A stretch of 28,831 bases of DNA, from contig JAAENB010000218.1 in NCBI GenBank assembly GCA_024224995.1, forward strand, positions 1 through 28,831, written 5' to 3'. Shown here piece after piece: positions 1-8,025 of this stretch. Position 1 is the first letter of the stretch. Every line of letters begins with the position of its first letter. The notes under the pieces are model-generated. The model was not told where the DNA came from and made no database searches. It saw only the letters and a program-made list of their open reading frames with translations. The DNA comes from a bacterium. GTDB lineage: Bacteria; Spirochaetota; UBA4802; UBA5550. Both the position numbers and the translations under genes were made by a program.

Positions 1-936
1 AAAGCTGCGTTCGCCGGCGCTTAGAGCAGTTCCTTCTTTTAACTTATCCAGGATGGCTTGTTTTTTTACGGAATCGGCGTTCTTTTCTTTTAAGAGAGCC
101 TCATGAGCTTTATGAGCGTGTGCCTGTTTTTTTACAAACTTCTTCTTTCTTTTCACGTTTTCCCGATAGCCTTTTAGCAGCCATGAAAGAAGCGCAAGCC
201 CTGCTACCAGGGGAATTGCGAGAATAAATATATTTGTTGTATGCAGGTTGTTTACCACGCTTGTTGAAATATACCGGGCGGGCATAAAAATATAATCCAG
301 AAAACCGGCAAATAATAAAAGGTATAAAATTAAAAATCCGTATCGGAGCATCTGGTCATAGGCAGCTTTCATATTATCGGACAGAAAATGGCGTAAAATC
401 CATCCTCCGTCTAATGGCGGGAACGGTAACAGGTTAAAGACCATCAATATTAAATTAATGAAAATATATCGCCACATATAATAAAATACAAAATCCCCTA
501 CGGACAAAATTTTGCCAAAAGTAGCAAAAGGGATACTGTAACCGAACATAACCATCAGTTTTAGAATTACAACACCCAGAGCTGCCTGTAAGAAATTACT
601 AAAAGGGCCGGCAAAAGCGGTAATAGCTTGTCCTTTTGAGGAGTCTTTAAATCTCGTGGGATTAACCGGTACCGGTTTCATCCATCCAAAAAGAGGATAA
701 CCTTTGAGCATTGCGAGCAATGGAAACAGAACTGTTCCAATAATATTAATATGGGCAAGGGGATTTATTGTCATACGTCCGGCATCTTTTGCCGTATCAT
801 CGCCCAGTACATACGCGGAAAAGGCGTGCCCGAATTCATGAATGGACCCGGCTATAAAAAATATCGAAAGCCCCAATAAGGCCTGAATGACCTTCTCTTG
901 TGAGATATCCTGAAAAAAACTTGAAAACATATCCAT
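1..936 (-). CDS. Site-2 protease family (peptidase M50) membrane protein, C-terminus cut off by window edge
   Basis: Intramembrane zinc metalloprotease of the M50/S2P type. Reading leftward from ATG 936 the frame stays open for 312 codons to base 1 with no stop, so the C-terminus lies outside the window. The zinc-binding HEFGH motif is at residues 33-37 inside the first membrane segment. The second family motif, NLLPFPPLDGG (residues 168-178), carries the metal-binding Asp. More hydrophobic segments follow (about 195-215 and 230-250), then a Lys/His-rich basic tail, suggesting a cytoplasmic end. AAGGGA about 7 bases upstream supports this start. There is no PDZ domain between the motifs, so this is the compact S2P subgroup (Rv2869c/RseP types carry PDZ). 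The substrate cannot be told. It is divergent from the flavoprotein gene at 1131. Confidence 0.9.
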   Translation of the reverse strand, partial: MDMFSSFFQDISQEKVIQALLGLSIFFIAGSIHEFGHAFSAYVLGDDTAKDAGRMTINPLAHINIIGTVLFPLLAMLKGYPLFGWMKPVPVNPTRFKDSSKGQAITAFAGPFSNFLQAALGVVILKLMVMFGYSIPFATFGKILSVGDFVFYYMWRYIFINLILMVFNLLPFPPLDGGWILRHFLSDNMKAAYDQMLRYGFLILYLLLFAGFLDYIFMPARYISTSVVNNLHTTNIFILAIPLVAGLALLSWLLKGYRENVKRKKKFVKKQAHAHKAHEALLKEKNADSVKKQAILDKLKEGTALSAGERSF

Positions 937-1130
937 ACTGTTATCCCTTGCTGCCCTTGCGTCACTTTGAACATTAAATTATGTCCCAAAAGATTAAACA
1001 TAAGGATAAAGTGCAAGTACTTTTTAGGAGGAACAGACGCCTCCTGTGAAAAGCAATAATTTCCGGAAATATACTTGAATTTTTTTTCCCCTTTCTTTTC
1101 GCTGGTCTTATCAGAAAGAGGAGAGTAAAT

Positions 1131-1916
1131 ATGAGTATCGATATATTAGCAGTTTCCGGAAGCCCCATAAAAAACAGTAATACCGATCGTGTCCTGAATG
1201 AGATCATCCGTGCCAGCGGACTGAATGCTGAATTTATCAAACTAAGCACAGTCACCGTTAAACCCTGCCGTGCCTGCAAAGCCTGCGCGAACGATAATAT
1301 TTGTAAACAAAAAGACGATTTTCCTGAAATCGCTGAAAAGCTTAAACAGGCTAAGGTGTTAATTATCGGGTCCTATACCCCATACGGTATGATCGATGGA
1401 CATACCAAGGCCTTTCTTGAACGGCTCTGGTCCATGCGGCATGTGACCAACCTTAACAAAGAAAAATATATTATAACAGTAACAACAGGCCTTGTGAGGG
1501 GGATTATTAAACAAACTGAGAAGATGATATTCATGGAAACAGTAATGGAACACTCACGTATGCTCAAGCAGCTGCAGGTAAGAGGCAATGTACCCTGCCT
1601 CACATGCGGTCATGGGCATTATTGTGACATGAGCGGAGCGCCCATGTTGTTTGGAACACATAAAGCCGCGACTGTGGAAAATTGCCAGAAAGTAGAAGAT
1701 CAGCCCGTATGGAGGAAAGCCCGGTCCGCGGGAGAGATGCTTGGGAAACTGGTGAGAGGCGAGATCGAGTTTAATCGAAAACTGTATATATTAAAAGTGT
1801 TGAGATTTATGCTCCCAAAATTTTTTCAATTCAAGGCCGCAGCCCGGTGGCATAAGAGAGGTCAGGATACAATTTCATCTTATTCTGAAGATGCAGCAAA
1901 ATCAATTAATAGGTAA
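1131..1916 (+). CDS. Iron-sulfur flavoprotein / NADPH-dependent FMN reductase family
   Basis: Flavodoxin-fold protein of 261 aa. The N-terminus, ILAVSGSPIKNSNTD, is the FMN phosphate-binding loop typical of the WrbA/Isf/FMN-reductase superfamily. It is followed by C46-x2-C49-x2-C52-x5-C58, the compact cysteine motif that binds a 4Fe-4S cluster in Isf proteins. A second group, C156, C159 and C165, lies further on and is not part of the classical Isf motif. The C-terminal 80 residues are basic and contain a hydrophobic stretch (about 222-238), perhaps a membrane-contacting tail. The start is supported by AGAGGAG seven bases upstream. The stop TAA overlaps the AAGGAG of the next gene, so the two are probably translationally coupled. 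Likely role: electron transfer or quinone/disulfide reduction; partner unknown. Confidence 0.85.
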   Translation: MSIDILAVSGSPIKNSNTDRVLNEIIRASGLNAEFIKLSTVTVKPCRACKACANDNICKQKDDFPEIAEKLKQAKVLIIGSYTPYGMIDGHTKAFLERLWSMRHVTNLNKEKYIITVTTGLVRGIIKQTEKMIFMETVMEHSRMLKQLQVRGNVPCLTCGHGHYCDMSGAPMLFGTHKAATVENCQKVEDQPVWRKARSAGEMLGKLVRGEIEFNRKLYILKVLRFMLPKFFQFKAAARWHKRGQDTISSYSEDAAKSINR

Positions 1917-1927
1917 GGAGCAGACGT

Positions 1928-2431
1928 ATGACTATGGACGAGCTTTTTTCTATTCTTGCCGCGGCAGCGTCAAAACCGGAAACAACAGTAGATGAAATTT
2001 ATGAATCACTCGAATCCGCGGGAATTCCGCCTGAGCGAGTTGACCGGCTTATCAAGTTTACCCAGGTAGCCTGGGGAAGAGTTTTCCTGAGTGAAATGGG
2101 AATTACTTTTTCCAATGAGTACTTTTGCTTTGGCGCCGATGGTACGGTAACTGAGTCAGGTCAATTAGATACGGAAACATTTTTCGCTTACGCGACAACC
2201 AACGTTGATAGATATAAGAGCAGCCAGGCGTTTAAATTTCTAGCGCTTACTTCAGCGGATGCGCACTGTGTCAATGACGCCCTTAATGACGGAGCAAAAG
2301 CCGAAGACCTGGAGACTGCACCGGCGTTTTTATTTTTGGAAGAACCCGATGACGCGGGTCTGGAAAAGGCTCAAGAGTTTATAGCGCAGCAGATGCAATT
2401 GCTAAAGTCCGGGGAGAGCCAGAAACACTAA
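1928..2431 (+). CDS. Hypothetical protein, operon partner of the flavoprotein
   Basis: A 167 aa soluble acidic protein with no signal peptide, membrane segment or motif I recognise. The N-terminal 45 residues are predicted helical and acidic. A middle part around FSNEYFCFGADGTV looks like beta strands, and the C-terminus is helical. It begins 11 bases after the flavoprotein stop. Its AAGGAG (1915-1920) overlaps that stop codon, so it is almost certainly co-transcribed and may work with the flavoprotein. An ATG two codons further on (1934) is less well placed. No function assigned. Confidence 0.75.
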   Translation: MTMDELFSILAAAASKPETTVDEIYESLESAGIPPERVDRLIKFTQVAWGRVFLSEMGITFSNEYFCFGADGTVTESGQLDTETFFAYATTNVDRYKSSQAFKFLALTSADAHCVNDALNDGAKAEDLETAPAFLFLEEPDDAGLEKAQEFIAQQMQLLKSGESQKH

Positions 2432-2464
2432 ACTCCGTCTTCTCCTATGGCAAATAAATTGAAC

Positions 2465-2493
2465 TTGACAGGATGCATTTTGGCTTATATTAT
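2465..2493 (+). promoter_or_regulatory. Sigma70-type promoter placing the start site at the ATG of the SpoIIE gene
   Basis: TTGACA (2465-2470), 17-base spacer, TATTAT (2488-2493). The -10 box ends six bases before the ATG at 2500, so +1 is expected at or next to that A. This implies a leaderless transcript. The longer reading frame from 2473 would start inside the promoter. Confidence 0.7.
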
Positions 2494-2499
2494 TATGGA

Positions 2500-4569
2500 A
2501 TGATACGATTTTACAACATAAAAATCAAACTAACCCTGTTTGCAATAATTCTGCTTTCATCTTATTCTTATGTGCATTCAACTGAACCCGTAGTACTCGA
2601 CAGAAAAACCCTCTCCGGATCGAAAATCGGAAAATATATTGAATTTTATGAAGACAAAGAAAGAGCTCTTAGGATTGATGATGTTATCAGCAAGGAAATC
2701 AAACTTGCGTACGAACCCTCAAAAAAAGATTCACCAGGGTTTGGTTACAGCAAGTCGCATTTCTGGTTAAGGTTTTCGGTAGAAAATCCAACTAAAACAA
2801 TGAAAGGGTGGTATCTGGAAATTGCTTATCCCTTACTCGATTCAATAACTCTTTATACTCCCAATGATGAAAACACATACCAGCCTCGATACGCCGGAGA
2901 TACAATTCCCTATGGTGAGCGTGAATTTGATTATGAAAAATTTATTTTCCGGATGAAGGGAAAGCCCGGGAAAAGCACTTATTATTTAATGGTAAAATCA
3001 AATGGCCCACTCACGGTACCGATTAATATCTGGTCGTCGGAACAGCTTAACGGCAGCATCTCAAATGATCAGATGGTGATGGGCATCTATTACGGCATAA
3101 TGCTGGTTATGCTGGTGTATAATCTTTTTGTATTTTTCGCGACGAGAGACTTTCATTACCTGTATTATGTGTTTTTTATTGGTACCTTTGTGCTTGTTGT
3201 AATCTCATTAAACGGACACGGTTTCAGGTATCTCTGGCCCAACACCTTATGGCTTTGCAATGGGACACCGTTTATAATGGCACTGACAAATGTAGCCGCT
3301 ATACTTTTTTCAAGGTCGTACTTGAGTGTTCCGAAACAAGCGCCGGTTATTAACAGGATCCTGCTTGGAGTGGTAGCCCTTGACACGGCAATGATTTTCC
3401 TTTCATTTGCATTGCCATATCAAATTAGCATAAAGCTCATGATTAGTTTCCAGGTATTTGGAACAGTTCTATTGATTGTAATCGGCGTTATTTTTTTGTT
3501 TCGGAAGTCGCGAGAGGCAGTATATTTTCTTGCGGCATGGTTCCTGATGCTCCTGGGATCTACTTTTGCCGTACTCAGGGGAGCCGGAATTTTACCCGTA
3601 TCATTTTTTTCATTGTGGGGAATGCAAATAGGCTCATCTCTACAGATGGTTATCTTTTCCCTGGGTCTTGCGGATAAGATTAATGTTATGAAGAACGACC
3701 TTAAGAGCTTGAATGAAAATTTGGAGATTAAGGTCCGTGACAGAACCAACGATCTTCTTTTAGCGAATAAAGAACTCACCCAGGTAAATACATCTCTCAC
3801 TGAAACCAAAGAAGCCCTCTGGGGGGAAATGCAGTTCGCGAAAAAAATCCAAACGGTTCTTTTGCCGGAAAAGCCCTTTATGAAAGGATATGAAATTTCC
3901 GCGTACATGAAGCCCGCGGATGATGTTGGCGGAGATTATTATGATATCATAAACGTCAAAGGCCTGGACTGGATAGTCATTGGAGATGTTTCGGGTCACG
4001 GAGTTCCCGCCGGACTGATAATGATGATGGTACAGACCGCGATTCATACGGTTCTTGAAGGAACTTCAAACATAAAGCCATCAGCTCTGCTGGCGAGAAT
4101 AAACAAGGTCATAACTAATAATATCAAAAAACTAGATGAAGATAAGTATATGACCATAACCGTTATCGCTGCCATGAAAGGGGGCCGCATGCATTTTTCA
4201 GGATTACATCAGGATATTATGATATTCCGGGCAGAGACAGGCAATGTTGAACCTGTAGAAACAAGCGGAATGTGGATAGGTTTAATGGAAGACATAAAAT
4301 TGATGGTGAACGATGATCAAATTAGTTTATATACCGGAGATACTATGTTGGTTTTCACGGACGGTATTACCGAAGCCTGGCTAAAGGGGAGTGTCAAGGA
4401 TGAACGGAATCCCGAGGAAGAGATGTTTGGAGAAAAAAGACTGCGAAGAATATTAGAAAAACAGGGTGCCAACCACCCTGATATAATAAAGAAGCATATC
4501 CTTGATGAACTGGAGGGATACAGCTGCAATGATGATGTGACAATGGTGATCATCAGGAAAACCGGTTAA
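2500..4569 (+). CDS. 7TM-DISM membrane sensor with C-terminal SpoIIE/PP2C phosphatase domain
   Basis: Signal-transduction protein of 689 aa. In order: a signal peptide/first hydrophobic segment (residues 1-27); an extracytoplasmic 7TMR-DISMED2-type beta-sandwich (about 35-185); seven membrane segments (about 193-395); a coiled-coil linker (about 400-455); and a SpoIIE serine phosphatase domain (about 460-689). The metal-binding motifs GDYYD (about 476-480), GDVSGHG (about 494-500) and the C-terminal DDVTMVI are intact, so the phosphatase should be active, probably on an anti-anti-sigma factor or similar phosphoserine protein. No such partner is encoded next to it. The frame is open from ATG 2473, but that start lies between the -35 and -10 boxes. 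ATG 2500 gives a proper signal peptide (MIRFYNIKIKLT...). No Shine-Dalgarno precedes either ATG. Confidence 0.92.
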   Translation: MIRFYNIKIKLTLFAIILLSSYSYVHSTEPVVLDRKTLSGSKIGKYIEFYEDKERALRIDDVISKEIKLAYEPSKKDSPGFGYSKSHFWLRFSVENPTKTMKGWYLEIAYPLLDSITLYTPNDENTYQPRYAGDTIPYGEREFDYEKFIFRMKGKPGKSTYYLMVKSNGPLTVPINIWSSEQLNGSISNDQMVMGIYYGIMLVMLVYNLFVFFATRDFHYLYYVFFIGTFVLVVISLNGHGFRYLWPNTLWLCNGTPFIMALTNVAAILFSRSYLSVPKQAPVINRILLGVVALDTAMIFLSFALPYQISIKLMISFQVFGTVLLIVIGVIFLFRKSREAVYFLAAWFLMLLGSTFAVLRGAGILPVSFFSLWGMQIGSSLQMVIFSLGLADKINVMKNDLKSLNENLEIKVRDRTNDLLLANKELTQVNTSLTETKEALWGEMQFAKKIQTVLLPEKPFMKGYEISAYMKPADDVGGDYYDIINVKGLDWIVIGDVSGHGVPAGLIMMMVQTAIHTVLEGTSNIKPSALLARINKVITNNIKKLDEDKYMTITVIAAMKGGRMHFSGLHQDIMIFRAETGNVEPVETSGMWIGLMEDIKLMVNDDQISLYTGDTMLVFTDGITEAWLKGSVKDERNPEEEMFGEKRLRRILEKQGANHPDIIKKHILDELEGYSCNDDVTMVIIRKTG

Positions 4570-4637
4570 TTATTTAACTTTTGAGTTATTTATTTCATTC
4601 CTTTTGCCTTGATTTTATTAAATATGAGAGAAACAAC

Positions 4638-4666
4638 TTGACAAAAATGTCACATTTGTGACAATT
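4638..4666 (+). promoter_or_regulatory. TetR-gene promoter overlapped by palindromic operator
   Basis: A -35 TTGACA lies at 4638-4643, with a weak -10 ACAATT at 4661-4666 (17-base spacer). The spacer holds a perfect inverted repeat, TGTCACA-TT-TGTGACA (4648-4663). The -35 itself forms a second inverted pair with its left arm, TGACA-AAAA-TGTCA (4639-4652). Three alternating TGACA/TGTCA half-sites therefore cover the whole promoter. This fits autorepression by the TetR protein encoded just downstream. Confidence 0.65.
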
Positions 4667-4697
4667 TTGTTTGAAAAGCTGGAAGGGGCAAGCGAAT

Positions 4698-5318
4698 ATG
4701 ACAAGCAAAAAAGAAAAAACTGATAAGGCGATTATTGATGCCGCTGTTGAAGTCTTTATTAACAGCGGATTGGAAAAGGCAACGATGGGAGATATCGCGG
4801 ACAGGGCCGGTATTACCAGGAGAACGCTTTACCGCTATTATGCCTCAAAAGAAGTTCTGGCCTTAGCTGTTGAAATCCAGGTCTTTCAAAAAATAATTAC
4901 CGTCGTTAAAAGTCTTAATAAAACCACCTCAGGTAATGGTTTTGAAAAGCTCAAGCAGTTTTTTGATAATTATATCGGCCTTATTGATTCTTTTAAAAAA
5001 GAAATTCGTTTCACCGGAGAGTTCGATAATTATTTTACCGGGGGATATCCCGACAAAGAGTTCTCAAATAAATTAAAGAATCTTTTAAAACCTGCTGAAA
5101 CTCTTGTTGTTGCAATAATAAAAGAAGGAATTTCCGACGGGTCTGTGAAACGTGATCTTGATGCCGTATTGACCTACTATGTTCTCTCAAATGCCTATTT
5201 AAGTATTGCTCAGCGCATCGTTATTCGTGGAAAATTAATGAAAAAAGAACAGGGAGTTGAACCTTCCGCAATTCTTACTTCTTTTCATGAGATGGTTATG
5301 AGTGGTATAAAAGGATAA
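4698..5318 (+). CDS. TetR/AcrR family transcriptional regulator
   Basis: A 206 aa one-component regulator. The N-terminal TetR DNA-binding domain spans about residues 8-55, with the recognition part GDIADRAGITRRTLYRYYAS followed by KE. The rest is the variable all-helical ligand-binding and dimerisation domain; the ligand cannot be predicted. ATG 4698 is preferred because GGAAGGGG (4681-4688) precedes it by nine bases; the frame also opens at TTG 4671 but no ribosome site supports that. A palindromic operator lies over the promoter (4639-4663), implying autoregulation. The next gene, a lipoprotein, starts 30 bases after the stop in the same direction and is probably under the same control. 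Regulators of this family more often sit beside efflux or lipid genes. Confidence 0.92.
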   Translation: MTSKKEKTDKAIIDAAVEVFINSGLEKATMGDIADRAGITRRTLYRYYASKEVLALAVEIQVFQKIITVVKSLNKTTSGNGFEKLKQFFDNYIGLIDSFKKEIRFTGEFDNYFTGGYPDKEFSNKLKNLLKPAETLVVAIIKEGISDGSVKRDLDAVLTYYVLSNAYLSIAQRIVIRGKLMKKEQGVEPSAILTSFHEMVMSGIKG

Positions 5319-5348
5319 ATATATACTAAAAATGTTTTGGAGGGGTTT

Positions 5349-6674
5349 ATGAATTTTCGGACGTTAGTTCTTCCGCTAATAATCGTATTAGCTTTTTTTT
5401 CAGTTACTTTTTTGGGTTGTGATGGTTCAGAACCGGAGCTGTTCGAAGGGAAGTATGTAGTTGATGCTTCGCTCAAAGGAGCCGCTTTCTCAAGAATTGA
5501 AGATGTTAATGGAGACGGATTCAATGATATTGTTGTATCGAGCTTTGGTTCAAAACCATTACTGAAAGGGAGTGTGGTTATTTATTACAACAAAGGAAAT
5601 AACATCTATGATGCGGACAACTGGGATAAGCAGTATCTCTTTGATACCGGTGAAAACGTGTGCTTTCCCAATAAAGTAGAAGTTGCGGATGTTGATAGTG
5701 ATGGCGATAAAGATATCTTTGTGCCGTCGGGTTTTTTAGCGTGTGACGCGAATCCATTATCCAGCGGCAAGTGGGGGCTTGTCTGGTTTGAACAGACCGG
5801 TAGTAATTGGCAGAGACATGATATAGTACCGTACGGATCAAAGATTAATGGGAGCGATAAACTTTTTTTCCACCGGGCTGAACTTGCCGATATTGACGAA
5901 GACGGGATTAATGATCTCATTACAACCGGTGAAATTAAATCAACCGGCGGAACCGAATACGCGGAAACATATTGGTTTAAAGGTAATACCTCTCCGGAAC
6001 GATTTGAAACAACTCCCCGGTTTATTAGCAGCGGTGGGGGAAGTTTACCCGACACCTTTGATGTTGACAATGACGGAGACCTTGATATTGTAAGCGCTCA
6101 GTATTTCGCTTACAACGAAGATAACGCGTCATTTATCTGGTTTGAACAAAAATCATTAAGCAACTGGGAAAAACATATAATCAACCGGGAAGACGCGGGA
6201 CCGTCAATTCAGCTTTCGTTAATTCCGGATCTTTTAGGAGACGGGACAACACGGCTCGTTGGAGCGAATCATACTAATTCAACAAGCAACCCTTCATGGC
6301 CTCATGAAGCGATGTACCTGTATAGTATACCCGCGGATACAAGTTCATATTGGCCCGGATCAATTATCTCGGATGAGTTTCAGTCCCGGGAAAATCCCTC
6401 AATGGGAGTGCATGGAGCTCCCGGTATATTTGATTGGGGCGATGTTGATGGAGATGGCGATATTGATATTGCCGTATCCGGAGATGGAGACGCGCGGATA
6501 TTTGTTCTGGAGCAGGCGGCACCGGGAGAATTTGAAACAAAAGTCATTGATGACGGGAATGTTGGCCAGGCAGGGGTGGCAGTTGGGGATCTTAACAATG
6601 ATGGAACTGATGAGATCATTGTTTCCACCTTTGACGGCGGACATGTTTTGCTCTATAATTATAATGAGTTATAA
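5349..6674 (+). CDS. VCBS/FG-GAP repeat lipoprotein (beta-propeller)
   Basis: Surface or periplasmic lipoprotein of 441 aa. The signal peptide ends in the lipobox FLGC (Cys24); the +2 residue is Asp. At least six calcium-binding FG-GAP/VCBS loops of the form DxDxDGxxD are visible: DVNGDGFND, DVDSDGDKD, DIDEDGIND, DVDNDGDLD, DVDGDGDID and DLNNDGTDE. They are spaced for a single beta-propeller, with W-F-x-Q/K strands between. ATG 5349 is chosen because TGGAGGGG (5338-5345) sits just upstream; the open frame from TTG 5337 overlaps that ribosome site. It lies 30 bases behind the TetR gene, so probably in one operon. No enzymatic motif is visible. Ligand or partner binding at the cell surface is plausible but not shown. 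Confidence 0.87.
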   Translation: MNFRTLVLPLIIVLAFFSVTFLGCDGSEPELFEGKYVVDASLKGAAFSRIEDVNGDGFNDIVVSSFGSKPLLKGSVVIYYNKGNNIYDADNWDKQYLFDTGENVCFPNKVEVADVDSDGDKDIFVPSGFLACDANPLSSGKWGLVWFEQTGSNWQRHDIVPYGSKINGSDKLFFHRAELADIDEDGINDLITTGEIKSTGGTEYAETYWFKGNTSPERFETTPRFISSGGGSLPDTFDVDNDGDLDIVSAQYFAYNEDNASFIWFEQKSLSNWEKHIINREDAGPSIQLSLIPDLLGDGTTRLVGANHTNSTSNPSWPHEAMYLYSIPADTSSYWPGSIISDEFQSRENPSMGVHGAPGIFDWGDVDGDGDIDIAVSGDGDARIFVLEQAAPGEFETKVIDDGNVGQAGVAVGDLNNDGTDEIIVSTFDGGHVLLYNYNEL

Positions 6675-6684
6675 CAGTTCTAAA

Positions 6685-6711
6685 CAGTACCACGTATAAT
6701 ACGTGGTACTG
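6685..6711. terminator. Perfect 12-bp hairpin between convergent genes
   Basis: CAGTACCACGTA (6685-6696), loop TAA, and its exact complement (6700-6711). It sits between two convergent genes and could stop transcripts from both sides. Only a weak mixed A/T stretch follows on either strand, so it is not a textbook U-tract terminator. Confidence 0.6.
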
Positions 6712-6729
6712 CAATAAAATTTTATACTA

Positions 6730-7203
6730 TTACAATGCTTTTGATTCACTGATTTCTTCTATAATTGTCCAATTGCCATCGGTATCTTTTTCGACTAATA
6801 AGGACACCGGGCTGGAATAATCTTTCAGTTTTGAATACCTGGTTGAATCAATTCTAACTTTTTGGTTTTCATTTTTAAATGAAACATTTGAAAAAGTATT
6901 TAGATCGTTTCTCAGCTCCGCAAATGGCATGGCTTTTTTGATTAAAGATTTATATTCCATGCCATCTAATTTTATTATTTTATATTTACCATCAGGGTAT
7001 TTTCTATTATTAATGATCTTCGCGCTATCTGAGTATAAATCAGTAACAGAAGAGTCAAAGTCATCTGCTAATTTCTGATATTTTTCAAATAGCTCTTGAG
7101 GACTTTTTGCTACTACTTTGTCAATTGCGTTATGGGCTGGTTTTTTTGAACAACCCGGAAAAATTGCTATAATGAATAATATGACTAAAATAAATTTCTT
7201 CAT
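6730..7203 (-). CDS. Small lipoprotein of unknown function
   Basis: A 157 aa protein. The signal peptide MKKFILVILFIIAIFPGC gives a clear lipobox with Cys18, followed by SKKP, so the mature form is lipid-anchored. The remainder is Lys/Asp-rich and mixed alpha/beta. The C-terminal WTIIEEI with preceding SPVSLLVEKDTDGNW resembles DUF4878/NTF2-like lumazine-binding-type secreted folds, but this is weak. AAGGATG lies just before the ATG. It follows the pseudouridine synthase stop by 15 bases, so it is probably its operon partner with no evident functional link. A perfect hairpin lies after its stop codon. Confidence 0.8.
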   Translation of the reverse strand: MKKFILVILFIIAIFPGCSKKPAHNAIDKVVAKSPQELFEKYQKLADDFDSSVTDLYSDSAKIINNRKYPDGKYKIIKLDGMEYKSLIKKAMPFAELRNDLNTFSNVSFKNENQKVRIDSTRYSKLKDYSSPVSLLVEKDTDGNWTIIEEISESKAL

Positions 7204-7218
7204 GGGAACATCCTTTTT

Positions 7219-7926
7219 TTAGTTTTTTACCAGTGATTTAAAATAAGCGGGAACCTTTGTTTCAAAGGTCATTTCCTCTTTTGTATGGGGGTGTAATATT
7301 GTAATGGAGGCCGCGTGAAGTGTCAGCCGTTTAATATATTTTTCCTTTTCCCCATAGAGTTTATCTCCGGCTACGGGGCAGCCTTCATCGGAAAAATGGA
7401 CCCGGATTTGATTTTTCTTACCCGTAAGCAGATCTATTTCGAGCAGACTGAATTTTTGGGTTTCTTTTAAAACTTTATACCCGGTTTTGGCAAGCTTTCC
7501 TTTTTTAGGGTCATCAACAGAATACATTTTATGAAAACTGTTCTCCGCGAGATATGAAGTAATGACACCCTCTTTTTCCGCTAATGTTCCATGTACTATT
7601 GCATAGTATTTTTTTTTGAATCCCTGCCACTCTTCCTGAAGATAACGCTTGGCATTTTCATTTTTAGCAAAAACAATAACTCCCGAAGTATCTTTATCCA
7701 GTCGATGTACAATAAATACCCGTTTTCTCGATTTTGGATTTCCTTTTCGCACGTAGTTCGTTAAGAGAGCATAAGCGGTATTGTCCCTGATTTTCTCGCT
7801 ACTCACGGTTAAAAGACCGCTCGCCTTATCTACAACCAAAATATCGTGATCTTCATAGATAATAGAAAGACCCTTAGGGTGATATCGTTTGGGGGGGCTT
7901 TTAAATTCTTTTGGACTTTCTTTCAT
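7219..7926 (-). CDS. RluA-family RNA pseudouridine synthase
   Basis: Converts specific uridines in rRNA or tRNA to pseudouridine. The 235 aa protein contains the RluA/RluC/RluD catalytic motif HRLDKDTSG with catalytic Asp77. It also has the N-terminal EDHDILVVDKASGLLT strand (25-40) and the C-terminal KNQIRVHFSDEGCPVAGDKLYG motif (about 165-186). There is no N-terminal S4 domain, so it matches the short RluA or TruC-like subgroup rather than RluC/D; the target site cannot be predicted. No strong Shine-Dalgarno precedes ATG 7926. It lies 99 bases downstream of the VOC gene, on the same strand, and may be expressed from the same transcript. Confidence 0.92.
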   Translation of the reverse strand: MKESPKEFKSPPKRYHPKGLSIIYEDHDILVVDKASGLLTVSSEKIRDNTAYALLTNYVRKGNPKSRKRVFIVHRLDKDTSGVIVFAKNENAKRYLQEEWQGFKKKYYAIVHGTLAEKEGVITSYLAENSFHKMYSVDDPKKGKLAKTGYKVLKETQKFSLLEIDLLTGKKNQIRVHFSDEGCPVAGDKLYGEKEKYIKRLTLHAASITILHPHTKEEMTFETKVPAYFKSLVKN

Positions 7927-8025
7927 AGTGTTTCTTTAAGAATACTAATTCTTTTTTCCTCTCAATCTTAGCATAATTTACCTTTACACAAAGGAGGGAG
8001 GGGCTATAATTTGCAAGAAAATTTT

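Noticed and set aside
1026..1045. AGGAGG/CCTCCT hairpin that might hide a ribosome site
   Set aside because: It lies about 85 bases upstream of the flavoprotein ATG, which has its own AGAGGAG; no start codon is suitably close.
974..1279. Minus-strand frame of 101 codons over the flavoprotein start
   Set aside because: Overlaps the start of the well-supported flavoprotein gene, has no family features and no ribosome site.
7991..8003. G-rich run as a possible G-quadruplex
   Set aside because: Only two G3 or longer tracts are present; too few for a quadruplex.
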